From Deltaproteobacteria bacterium (GTDB lineage Bacteria; Myxococcota; Polyangia; Haliangiales; Haliangiaceae): a DNA stretch of 16,253 nucleotides. Below are positions 1 through 6,717 of the stretch, in pieces (position 1 is the first letter of the stretch; each line of letters begins with the position of its first letter). The stretch spans positions 1 to 16,253 of the forward strand of contig JAGSPR010000255.1 in assembly GCA_018262455.1 (NCBI GenBank). The letters run 5' to 3'. Below the pieces are notes generated by a model, which saw only the letters and a list, made by a program, of their open reading frames with translations, was not told the origin of the DNA and searched no databases. A program made the position numbers and the translations under genes.

Positions 1-654
1 ACGTTCCCGGTGCTCTACATGCAGGACGGCCGCAACCTGTTCTTCCCCGACGAGGCGTTCGGCGGGCGCGAGTGGCGCGTCGACGAGACGATGGATCGGC
101 TCGACCAGATGAACTCGGTGCGCAAGGTGATCGTGGTCGGCGTCGCGCCGCACGATCGGATGCGGGACTACACCGCGCCGGGCTACGAGGCGTACGGCGC
201 CTTCCTGACCCGGACGCTCAAGCCCGCGATCGATGCCGGCTGGCGGACCCGCCCCGGTCCGGACAGCACGGTGGTCTCGGGCTCGTCGCTCGGCGGCGTG
301 GTGTCACTCCACCTCGCGTGGCGGCACCCCGAGGTGTTCGGGGGCGCGATGTGCCTGTCGAGCACGTTCGGCTTCCAGGACGACCTGTTCGCGCGCCTCG
401 AGACCGAGCCGCGGCCGCCGATCCGTGTCTACCTCGACAGTGGATGGCCGCGCGACAACTACGACGAGACCAACGCGATGCGCGACCTCCTCGTGGCGCG
501 CGGGTTCACGCTGGGCGACGACCTGCTCGCGTTCAGCTTCCCCGAGGGCACGCACCACGAGACGTCGTGGGCGGACCGCCTGCACGTGCCGTTTCAGTTC
601 TTCTTCGGCCGCGCGTGGGCCGCCTCCCGGGGGACGCGGCCTCGGCTCACTTGA
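1..654 (+). CDS. Alpha/beta-hydrolase esterase, 5' end outside the window
   Basis: This is a serine hydrolase of the putative-esterase group (esterase D / enterochelin esterase-like, PF00756 type), expected to cleave an ester substrate that cannot be named from sequence. The frame is open from base 1 and reads TFPVLYMQDGRN, typical of the early part of the family, so the true start lies upstream. Counting from the Met at base 10, the nucleophile elbow G-S-S-L-G puts the catalytic Ser near residue 93. A candidate acid lies in YLDSGWPRDNYDE (about 142-154). The histidine is in EGTHHETSWADRL (about 179-191), matching the family's C-terminal H-x3-W pattern. The stop at 652-654 overlaps by 8 bases the 3' end of the convergent gene. 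Family call is firm; substrate is unknown. Confidence 0.85.
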   Translation, partial: TFPVLYMQDGRNLFFPDEAFGGREWRVDETMDRLDQMNSVRKVIVVGVAPHDRMRDYTAPGYEAYGAFLTRTLKPAIDAGWRTRPGPDSTVVSGSSLGGVVSLHLAWRHPEVFGGAMCLSSTFGFQDDLFARLETEPRPPIRVYLDSGWPRDNYDETNAMRDLLVARGFTLGDDLLAFSFPEGTHHETSWADRLHVPFQFFFGRAWAASRGTRPRLT

Positions 655-1024
655 CCTTGGTGATCTTGTTCCCGGTGCCGAGCTTCGAGATCTTCGGCTT
701 CTTGCCGGTGAGCGCCTTCTTGTAGGTCACGGTGTTGCTCGAGCCATTGACCGAGAGCTTGTCGACCGCGGTGATGTCGATGGTGTTGCCCGCGCCGTTG
801 ATCGACAGCTTGCTGATCGACTCGATCGTCGCCTTGATCGTGCTGCCATTGATCGAGATCTTGTCGCACGTGCCGGTGAACACGAACGTGCCGTTGCTCG
901 AGTTGACCGAGACGTCCGGGTCCTTGGCGCAGTCGTGGGTGACGTTGGTCTCGGAGTTGTAGGACACGTCGGCGAGCGCGACGGTCGGGGCGAGGGCGAA
1001 CAGCAGGCTAATGAACAGCTTCAT
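647..1024 (-). CDS. Secreted DUF3060-like repeat protein
   Basis: A 125-residue exported protein of unknown function. The N-terminus MKLFISLLFALAPTVALA is a classic Sec signal peptide with an A-x-A cleavage site after residue 18. The mature part consists of short repeats of about 17 residues with the pattern [KS]-[IL]-S-[IV]-N-G-[SA]-x-N-T-[IV], including KISINGSTIKATI, KLSINGAGNTIDI and KLSVNGSSNTVTY. This resembles DUF3060 proteins and suggests a small beta-solenoid-like stack. Two cysteines (in HDCAKD and TGTCDK) could form a disulfide. A longer frame starts at 1060, but the Met at 1024 is preferred because a strong Shine-Dalgarno AAGGAGG lies six bases before it and the signal peptide begins there. 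The gene is divergent from the TPR lipoprotein gene and convergent with the esterase gene. Confidence 0.82.
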   Translation of the reverse strand: MKLFISLLFALAPTVALADVSYNSETNVTHDCAKDPDVSVNSSNGTFVFTGTCDKISINGSTIKATIESISKLSINGAGNTIDITAVDKLSVNGSSNTVTYKKALTGKKPKISKLGTGNKITKVK

Positions 1025-1030
1025 GGCGAT

Positions 1031-1037
1031 CCTCCTT
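1031..1037 (-). promoter_or_regulatory. Strong ribosome binding site for the DUF3060-like gene
   Basis: On the minus strand this reads AAGGAGG, six bases before the ATG at 1024. It fixes the start of the DUF3060-like gene and rules out the upstream in-frame ATGs. It is one of only two strong Shine-Dalgarno sequences I found in the window. Confidence 0.8.
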
Positions 1038-1184
1038 GGCGAGCTTGGACGGCTCATCATGGATCGAATTCACGGCACCCGCGACATCATGCCGACATCA
1101 CAATCCGGCGCGCCCGCGGATCCCCGGCCGACCGCACGGCCCCACCTCGCGCCCCGATTCCTGCTGCCCGCCACGCGGGGAGGG

Positions 1185-1190
1185 TAGACT
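1185..1190 (+). promoter_or_regulatory. Possible leaderless -10 box (TAGACT) for the TPR lipoprotein gene
   Basis: TAGACT fits the TANNNT form of a -10 element and ends six bases before the ATG at 1197, where no Shine-Dalgarno is present. Transcription would then start at or next to the start codon. I see no convincing -35 element, so this is a motif-level suggestion only. Confidence 0.35.
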
Positions 1191-1196
1191 AGGGGC

Positions 1197-2072
1197 ATGG
1201 TCGTGGCTCTCGGTCGCTCTGCTCGTGCCGCCGCGGTATTCGTGGTCATCGCCGCAGGCTGCGGCGCGTCGGCCACGGTCGAGCGCACGATGCCGGTCGC
1301 GAACCTCCAGTCGTTCCGCACCGTCGCGCTGCGTGTCCGCAACAGCACGTTCGCGTCGCAGGGCCAGACCATCGCGCTCGAGCAGCAAGTGCTCCAGAAG
1401 CTCCGCCAGACGTGCGGCTTCGAGCAGGTCGATCGCGCGAGCGGACAACCCGCCGACGTCATCATCGATCTCAACATCACGAAGACAGCGCGCGGTGGTG
1501 GCTTCTTGTCGAATACGAACGTTGCCACGGTCGAGACGCTGCTCGTCGTCACCGACTCGCAGGACGGGCAGCTCCTCGGCACCGCGACGATCCGCGGCAA
1601 GTCGGGCGGAATCGTCGTCAACAACGCGAGCCCGGAGAACGAGGCGATCGAGGCGATCGCGAAGTCCGTCGCGGACCTCCTCGCGAAGTCGGGATGCAGC
1701 GGTCCCCGCATCGCGCGTGCGCCGGAGCCGCCGCCTCCGATCGACAACGGGGCGGGGAGCGGATCGGGATCGGGCAGCGCGCCGCCGCCGCCGCCCGACG
1801 GCACCCGCGTCGCGCAGGCCGAGGCCCTCAACGATCAGGGCAGGGAGAAGCTGTACGCCGCCGATCTGCAGGGTGCGCTCGCCGCGTTCCAGCGTGCGAA
1901 CCAGCTCGCGCCCGACGCGCGCTTCGCGTTCAACGCGTGCATCGTGCTGAACCAGCTCGAGAAGTGGGACGACGCGATCGCGGCGTGTACGCACGCGAAG
2001 AGCCTCGACCCTGCGCCGGCGCTCGCCGCCAAGATCGATAACCGGCTCGCGCAGCTTCGCGAGCGCAAGTGA
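1197..2072 (+). CDS. Lipoprotein with N-terminal alpha/beta domain and C-terminal TPR segment
   Basis: A 291-residue predicted lipoprotein. The signal region ends in VFVVIAAGC, with a lipobox placing the lipidated Cys at residue 22. Residues about 30-165 look like a compact alpha/beta domain, reminiscent of CsgG/DUF4410-like lipoprotein domains; this family link is tentative. A flexible linker follows (about 170-202), rich in Pro, Gly and Ser (GSGSGSGSAPPPPP). The C-terminus (about 203-288) holds TPR-like helices, including NDQGREKLYAADLQGALAAF and a second helix pair with WDDAIAACTHAKSLDP. The likely role is an envelope-anchored adaptor or assembly factor; no enzyme motif is visible. It is divergent from the DUF3060-like gene across 172 bases and is followed by a gene relic. 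No ribosome binding site precedes the ATG. Confidence 0.8.
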   Translation: MVVALGRSARAAAVFVVIAAGCGASATVERTMPVANLQSFRTVALRVRNSTFASQGQTIALEQQVLQKLRQTCGFEQVDRASGQPADVIIDLNITKTARGGGFLSNTNVATVETLLVVTDSQDGQLLGTATIRGKSGGIVVNNASPENEAIEAIAKSVADLLAKSGCSGPRIARAPEPPPPIDNGAGSGSGSGSAPPPPPDGTRVAQAEALNDQGREKLYAADLQGALAAFQRANQLAPDARFAFNACIVLNQLEKWDDAIAACTHAKSLDPAPALAAKIDNRLAQLRERK

Positions 2073-2087
2073 TCCGCCAGGTCTGGG

Positions 2088-2155
2088 CCTGACGATGATG
2101 CGACCCGGTCAGGTGCTGCTCGCTCACATCGTGCCGCTTCCGCCCGCTGCGCCGA
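2088..2155 (+). pseudogene. Internally deleted relic of the zinc-ribbon gene at 7948-8298
   Basis: Two blocks match the full gene downstream. Bases 2088-2131 align without gaps to 7941-7984 at 39 of 44 positions, covering the start codon and the residues GQVLLAHI. Bases 2132-2155 align to 8267-8290 at 23 of 24 positions, covering the last residues LPPAAP. The intervening 282 bases (94 codons), which hold the membrane segment and every zinc-ligand cysteine of the full gene, are absent. The reading frame stays open across the join and would encode a 35-residue peptide ending at 2202, inside the 3' end of the convergent gene. A functional peptide is unlikely; a deletion remnant of a duplicated gene is the simplest reading. 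Confidence 0.7.
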
Positions 2156-2911
2156 TCACTCCGCGAGCGTCACCCAGTGGTCGAGCGATCCCGCCCACGT
2201 GAAGGCCTCGTCCAGACAGCTGAGCGGATCGGCGTCCCGCTCGATGGCTTCGATTCGCAGCGCCTCGCGCGAGGGCACGCCCCGCGCCTGAACCGCCGCG
2301 AAGGCCGCGTCGGTCAGCGTGTCGAAGAACGAGATGCGCCGGAAGCCATCGGCGAGGAACTGCTCCACCGCGACGTCCGACATCGTGTTGTCACTTGCGT
2401 GCATCCCGAGTGGCTGTCCCGCCGTGACCGCGGCCCCCTCGAACACGCCTGCCGTCGGCGTGACGTGAAAGATCCGGATCCGGAAATCCGGGTGTCCAGC
2501 GGGCTGGATGTGGAGCTGCGTGCCGAACGACTGCTCGGACTCGACGCGCGTGATGGTGCCCGACGTGGGTGCTCTCACCGCGATCGTCGTCCACGACGGA
2601 TCGTGGCCCCCAGGCGGCGGCGCGTTCGGAACGAGACAGTGCTGCAGGCACAGGTAGTGCTTCATGCTCCGGCAGGTCTCGTACGAGTCCGCGAAGTCGT
2701 GGCCAACGCCGGAGCGGAACCGCGAGATCCGTTCGACGAACGCGAGGTCCACGTGCGTCGTGGTCGAGAACCGCGGGATCGTGGTCACGTCGGCGTCCGC
2801 GCTCGGCGCGTCGGGTGCACCGAGCGCGGCATCCGGAGGCCCGGCCGTCGGCACGTCGAGCGGGGACGTCCCGCACGCAACCAGCACCATCAGGAGCCCA
2901 CACCGACGCAT
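2156..2911 (-). CDS. Lipoprotein with a degenerate M23 (LytM-like) fold
   Basis: A 251-residue predicted lipoprotein. MRRCGLLMVLVAC carries a lipobox L-V-A-C with Cys at residue 13, followed by a Pro/Asp/Ala-rich spacer to about residue 45. Residues about 65-90 contain GVGHDFADSYETCRSMKHY. Residues about 110-182 resemble the beta-sandwich of M23 metallopeptidases: APTSGTITRVE, then GTQLHIQ, RIRIFHVTP, GAAVTAGQPLG and TMSDVAVE. Active M23 enzymes bind zinc through H-x3-D and H-x-H. Here H71-D72 and H149 can be seen, but there is no H-x-H pair, so catalysis is doubtful and a binding or scaffold role is more likely. Cys 80, 88, 92 and 232 may form disulfides. It is divergent from the RCC1 gene across 210 bases. 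Confidence 0.75.
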   Translation of the reverse strand: MRRCGLLMVLVACGTSPLDVPTAGPPDAALGAPDAPSADADVTTIPRFSTTTHVDLAFVERISRFRSGVGHDFADSYETCRSMKHYLCLQHCLVPNAPPPGGHDPSWTTIAVRAPTSGTITRVESEQSFGTQLHIQPAGHPDFRIRIFHVTPTAGVFEGAAVTAGQPLGMHASDNTMSDVAVEQFLADGFRRISFFDTLTDAAFAAVQARGVPSREALRIEAIERDADPLSCLDEAFTWAGSLDHWVTLAE

Positions 2912-3107
2912 CAGCTCGTGCTTCGGCCGAACACCGGATTCATGTAGGGACGTGGGAGCGCCCGATCTAGCGCGCGATCTTCACGATGCGGTCGGTTCGC
3001 CCCGACGCGCGCGGCCGAGCTGACCCGGGCCGGCGCGCGCGCCGATCAAGGCCGCGGCAAGGACCTCGACGGCAAGCCGATCCTCCGCCACCAACTTCGT
3101 GGCGCGA

Positions 3108-3113
3108 TACAAT
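3108..3113 (+). promoter_or_regulatory. Candidate -10 box (TACAAT) for the RCC1 lipoprotein gene
   Basis: TACAAT matches the -10 consensus TATAAT at five of six positions and ends eight bases before the ATG at 3122, which has no Shine-Dalgarno. The mRNA would be leaderless or nearly so. No clear -35 element is seen at the expected distance. Confidence 0.4.
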
Positions 3114-3121
3114 GGCGCCGA

Positions 3122-4228
3122 ATGTGGGCGCCGAACGCATGGGCCGTGGGAGCACTTGTCGTCGTGGCGGGATGCGACGTCGTGTTCGGGCTCGAGCGGC
3201 CGAAACCTGCGCCGGGGGCGTGGGAGCGCGTGACCGCCGGGCGCCATCACACGTGCGGGCTGAAGGTCGATGGCACTCTGTGGTGCTGGGGCGACAACGG
3301 CTACGGCCAGACCGGCGGCGGTCAGATGGTGCCCTTCCTCGAGGTGCCGACGCAGATCGGCGAGGCGACGTGGATCGACGTCGCCTCGCAAGACGATCAC
3401 ACCTGCGGGATCCAGACCGACGGCACGCTGTGGTGCTGGGGGCTCAACGGGCAGGCCCAGTGCGGCACGCACTACGAGCAGAACGAGGGGCGGCTGTTCG
3501 TGCCGACGCTCGTCGACGCCGGCTCGTGGTCCGCGGTCGCGACCGGCTTCGAGCACTCCTGTGCGATCCGGACCGACGGTTCGCTGTGGTGCTGGGGCGA
3601 GGGCGTCTACGGCCAGCTCGGCGACGGGAGCGATCTGCGCCGGTCCATGCCAACGCGGGCCGCTGGCGAGGCGTGGACGACGATCAGCCTCGGCTTCGAT
3701 CACACGTGTGGACTGCAGGGGGACAAGCTGTGGTGCTTCGGCTCGAACTTCCAGGGGCAGCTCGCCGATCCGACGGTCGGTGATCGTATGCTCCCGAACC
3801 TCGTCGAGGGGACGTGGGACGAGGTTGCCGCGGGCGATGGGTTCACCTGTGCGCGGCGCGACGGCCAGGTCATGTGCTGGGGCGTCAACGACGAGGGCCA
3901 GCTTGGCAACGGCACCACGCGTAACAGCAAGATCGGCAGCGCGCTCGGCGGCGGTGCGAGCAACTGGTCCGCGATCGCAGCGGGCCGGACCCACGCGGCA
4001 CCAACGGTCTGGACGAGCTCGGCCAGGGCTCGGCCCGGCCGCGCGGCGCACCGGCCCGCGTCGAGGGGACCTGGACACAGGTCGGCCTCGGTGATGCCTT
4101 CAGCTGCGCGCTTGACGACCAGGGGGCCGTCTCGTGCTGGGGGCGCAACGATCACTTCCAGCTCGGCGACGGCACCAACGCTGCGCAGCAAGCGCCGAAC
4201 GTCGTCCCGCGGATCGCGAGTGCGGTGA
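3122..4228 (+). CDS. RCC1-repeat lipoprotein, 5' portion of a frame-disrupted gene
   Basis: First part of an exported beta-propeller protein. MWAPNAWAVGALVVVAGC ends in a lipobox V-A-G-C (Cys 18), followed by DVVFGLERP. Repeats of about 48 residues follow, each starting with a Trp strand and containing H-[TS]-C-[AG] and then L-W-C-W-G, for example WERVTAGRHHTCGL with GTLWCWGDN. Five complete repeats and the start of a sixth (WSAIAAGRTH) are in this frame. After base 3994 the translation becomes Arg/Ser-rich with no repeat pattern, and the genuine continuation is in another frame from 3997. The paired cysteines suggest a disulfide per blade in an extracytoplasmic protein. RCC1 propellers in secreted bacterial proteins usually mediate binding; the ligand is unknown. 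If the disruption is real, this half makes a truncated protein with about 78 out-of-frame residues. Confidence 0.8.
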   Translation: MWAPNAWAVGALVVVAGCDVVFGLERPKPAPGAWERVTAGRHHTCGLKVDGTLWCWGDNGYGQTGGGQMVPFLEVPTQIGEATWIDVASQDDHTCGIQTDGTLWCWGLNGQAQCGTHYEQNEGRLFVPTLVDAGSWSAVATGFEHSCAIRTDGSLWCWGEGVYGQLGDGSDLRRSMPTRAAGEAWTTISLGFDHTCGLQGDKLWCFGSNFQGQLADPTVGDRMLPNLVEGTWDEVAAGDGFTCARRDGQVMCWGVNDEGQLGNGTTRNSKIGSALGGGASNWSAIAAGRTHAAPTVWTSSARARPGRAAHRPASRGPGHRSASVMPSAARLTTRGPSRAGGATITSSSATAPTLRSKRRTSSRGSRVR

Positions 4229-5109
4229 CCCAGCTCGTCGTCGGAACGCAGACGTCGTGCGCGCGTGGTGAAGCCAAGGATCTGCGGTACTGCTGGGGGC
4301 TGAACCAGTTCGCCGAGGTCGGTGATCCGAGCAGCGATCCGCCCAACGCAGCGGCGCAGGTACCGCGCAAGATCCCGGACACCTGGTTCCCGGCGTCGAT
4401 GACCACGCACGCCTGCGGCTTCGATGGCGATCGTCGCGCGGGCTGCTGGGGCGAGAACTTCACCGGCGCGGTCGGTGTCGGAAACACGATGTCGCCGCAA
4501 GCCACTCCTACCTCCCTGACCACGAACCCGCCCCTCGACACGGTCGTCGTGGGAGGCGCGCATAGCTGTGGGCTCGCCGCGGGCGCAGTGCTGTGCTGGG
4601 GACAGGGCGACTCCGGTCAGATCGGAAACGGATCCACGAATCCGGTGCTGGTCCCGACGCCGATCGGCATCGCCGCCGTCGATCTGGCGCTCGGCGATCG
4701 CCACACATGCGCGATCGACGCGAACGGTGTCGCGCGCTGCTGGGGCCGGGGTTACGAGGGCCAGCTCGGGACCGGCGGGCTCATTGCCGAGGACTATCCG
4801 GTGCCTCTCGGCGGCTCGTGGCGCCAGCTCTCGGGCGGCGAACAGCACACGTGCGGCATCGCGCTCGACGGCACGCTGTGGTGCTGGGGCAGCAACGATC
4901 GCGGTTCGGTCGGCGACGGGACGTTCCTCGATCGCCTGACGCCCGTGCAGATCGATCCGCGCACCGACTGGCAGCGGGTCGTCGCGGGCTCGTTCCACAC
5001 CTGCGCGCTCGCCAGCGGCGGTGCGCTGTGGTGCTGGGGCGACAACTCCAACGGAGAGCTGGGGACGAACAACAGCTGGCGGCGCGAGCTCCTTCGTGTG
5101 CCCGACTAG
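4225..5109 (+). CDS. RCC1-repeat protein, 3' portion of the same disrupted gene
   Basis: The continuation of the RCC1 propeller in frame 1. The homologous frame is open from 3997 (GTNGLDELGQG, the tail of repeat six), and 4225 is only the first usable internal start, a GTG. Counting from 3997, this part holds the end of repeat six plus seven more repeats, ending with WQRVVAGSFHTCALASGG and LWCWGDNSNGELG just before the stop. The whole gene therefore encodes 13 repeats, enough for nearly two seven-bladed propellers. This half has no signal peptide or plausible ribosome binding site of its own, so it is probably not an independent gene. Repeats eight and nine are the most divergent (TWFPASMTTHACGF). 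Confidence 0.7.
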   Translation: MTQLVVGTQTSCARGEAKDLRYCWGLNQFAEVGDPSSDPPNAAAQVPRKIPDTWFPASMTTHACGFDGDRRAGCWGENFTGAVGVGNTMSPQATPTSLTTNPPLDTVVVGGAHSCGLAAGAVLCWGQGDSGQIGNGSTNPVLVPTPIGIAAVDLALGDRHTCAIDANGVARCWGRGYEGQLGTGGLIAEDYPVPLGGSWRQLSGGEQHTCGIALDGTLWCWGSNDRGSVGDGTFLDRLTPVQIDPRTDWQRVVAGSFHTCALASGGALWCWGDNSNGELGTNNSWRRELLRVPD

Positions 5110-5344
5110 CGCTCGACTGGTTGCGCGGGATCAACGAACGCGGGGCGCAGTGGCCTCGGACGGGGCGGGCGTCGTGGCGCGCGTCCCGCTCGAGCCGCAT
5201 GCTGCGGGCCAGGACGAGCGTGAGGGTCAACTGCTGGCTAGGAACACCTCGCCATCCATCTCGCGTCGATCCGCTCGCCGCCGAGTGTCCCGGCCCTCCG
5301 ATCGGGTGGATTGACAGCGGGCCGGGCGTGCTCACGTTGGCCGC

Positions 5345-5779
5345 ATGTTTCGAACATGCACCTCGTGCGGCGCGACCAACCGCATCCCGGCGGTACGGCT
5401 CGCCGACGCCGGGCGCTGTGGGCGCTGCAAGCACCGCCTCGAGCCGAGTGCGGCCCCGATCGACGTCACGGACGTCGCGATGTTTGATGACCTCGTCGCG
5501 AACGCCGAGGTGCCGATCCTGATCGACTTCTGGGCCGCGTGGTGCGGCCCGTGCCGGATGGTCGCGCCCGAGGTCGCCAAGGCGGCCTCGACGCTGGCCG
5601 GACGCGCGCTGGTGCTCAAGGTCGATACCGAGCGCTTGCCGGCGCTGGCGGCCCGCTACCAGGTGCAGGGCATCCCGAACTTCGTGGTGATCCACGACCG
5701 TGCCGTGAAGCGCCAGCAAGCGGGCGCGATGCGCCACACCGATCTCGTGCGACTGGTCGAGCCCGGCCGCGCCGCGTGA
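5345..5779 (+). CDS. trxC: Thioredoxin 2 (TrxC type, zinc-binding N-terminus)
   Basis: A 144-residue cytoplasmic thiol-disulfide oxidoreductase, close in length to E. coli thioredoxin 2. The N-terminal module has two CxxC pairs (C5-x2-C8 and C25-x2-C28) that bind zinc in this subfamily. The thioredoxin fold follows with the active site W-C-G-P-C (Cys 67 and 70) inside LIDFWAAWCGPCRMVAPE, and the cis-proline loop GIPNF (Pro 111). It should reduce protein disulfides using electrons from thioredoxin reductase, and in its family it is linked to oxidative stress. The final segment reads VVIHDRAVKRQQAGAM, where the usual phenylalanine and glycine turn is altered. It stands alone, with 235 bases upstream and no obvious partner gene. 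No ribosome binding site precedes the ATG. Confidence 0.93.
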   Translation: MFRTCTSCGATNRIPAVRLADAGRCGRCKHRLEPSAAPIDVTDVAMFDDLVANAEVPILIDFWAAWCGPCRMVAPEVAKAASTLAGRALVLKVDTERLPALAARYQVQGIPNFVVIHDRAVKRQQAGAMRHTDLVRLVEPGRAA

Positions 5780-5908
5780 GCCGCGCCACCGTTGAACCGC
5801 AGCCCGATCGGCAGCTCCTCGGTCGCGCGCACCAGGTTCCGATCTGGTTACCGCCCGTGTTGCCGAGCACGTCTTAGCTGCGTTCGAATTGCTTCAGGGT
5901 GCGGCGCG

Positions 5909-5929
5909 GAGCAACTCGCCGGGTTGTTC
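5909..5929. terminator. Weak hairpin downstream of trxC
   Basis: GAGCAACTC and the facing GGGTTGTTC can pair over about nine positions, including two G-T wobbles, around a three-base loop. There is no T tract on either side, so it is only a possible termination or RNA-stability structure. It lies 130 bases after the trxC stop. The rest of the 5780-6055 gap shows no convincing gene. Confidence 0.25.
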
Positions 5930-6055
5930 ATCGTGCGCGTGACGGGATAGCGATCCCAGAGGGAGCGGGCCATTCCTGGCGGCCGACCTCATCCCCTGGC
6001 GAGCTGACGTCTCTCGTGCCGCGCGGGGCCGCCGGTGATCGTGGCGTCTACACCG

Positions 6056-6502
6056 CTACCAGCGGAGCACGATGAACATGCTCGCCTCCTGACGCTTGAT
6101 CAGGAGGAGGACGCTGTCCTTTGACTTGGTCAGCGCTCGCGCGAGGTCATCCGAGGTCGCCACCGGGATCCGGTTGGCCTCGACGATGACGTCGCCCTGC
6201 TTGAGGCCGGCAAACGCGGCGAGGCCGTCGTCGCTGACCTCGGTGATGGCTAGCCCTTTGATCGCATCCACGCGGAGCTGCTTCGCGAGCTCGGGGGTCA
6301 AGCGCTGGACGACGATCCCGAGCTTGTCGAGCCGGCTCCCGGTCGTCGCTGCCGGTGCCGCCTCCGCGGCAGGTTCTTCGGCTTGCGCATCGATCGTGGC
6401 GGTCACCGTCGTCGGTCGCTTGTCACGGAGGATCTCGAGCTTGAGCGTCGTTCCGGGTGCCGTCGCCGCGACCAGATTGCGGAGGTGGCGAACATCCCGC
6501 AC
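6056..6502 (-). pseudogene. 5'-truncated Do/HtrA (DegP/DegQ) protease: PDZ remnant only
   Basis: The translated frame is the C-terminal end of a Do-family periplasmic serine protease. Residues 1-38 from the GTG at 6502 (VRDVRHLRNLVAATAPGT, then LEILRDKRPTTVTATI) match the end of PDZ1. A linker follows, and residues about 60-148 form PDZ2 (LGIVVQRLTPELAKQL, GLAAFAGLKQGDVIVEANR), ending in LLIKRQEASMFIVLRW. The trypsin-like domain with its His-Asp-Ser triad and most of PDZ1 are absent. Upstream in frame, homology fades within about 10 codons and a stop occurs at about 6605-6607. A Do protease is normally about 450-500 residues, so this is a remnant cut near 6510. A free-standing PDZ protein is possible but would lack a signal peptide. 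Confidence 0.75.
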
Positions 6503-6717
6503 GGCCTCGCGGCCGAAGGGCGGCGTCGCGATCGGCCAACATTCGCCTCGGCGGCGGGCGAATCTGCGACCCCAACCCCGGTGCGGGCCATCTGGCCATC
6601 CGCGTCATGTCGAGGCGATGCCCGTACGCCTCGCCTCGCGTCACCACGTCCGATCGGAACGCGCTTTACATCGCGGCGCCGGAGTCCGAGCGTGCGTGCA
6701 CCATCCACGGGAGCAGC

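Noticed and set aside
647..654. An 8-base overlap of the stops of the esterase and DUF3060-like genes
   Set aside because: Short convergent overlaps are common in compact bacterial genomes, and nothing here suggests a specific regulatory role.
2957..3110. A minus-strand frame ending GRTDRIVKIAR before a TAG at 2968, plus a second stretch reading KLVAEDRLAVEVLAAALIG
   Set aside because: Both look slightly protein-like but lie in different frames and have no start of their own outside the RCC1 gene. They are too short to support a gene call.
5311..5344. A TTGACA hexamer 28 bases before the trxC start
   Set aside because: The -35 match is perfect, but the bases at the -10 position (CACGTT or ACGTTG) fit poorly. 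It is not strong enough to list as a promoter.
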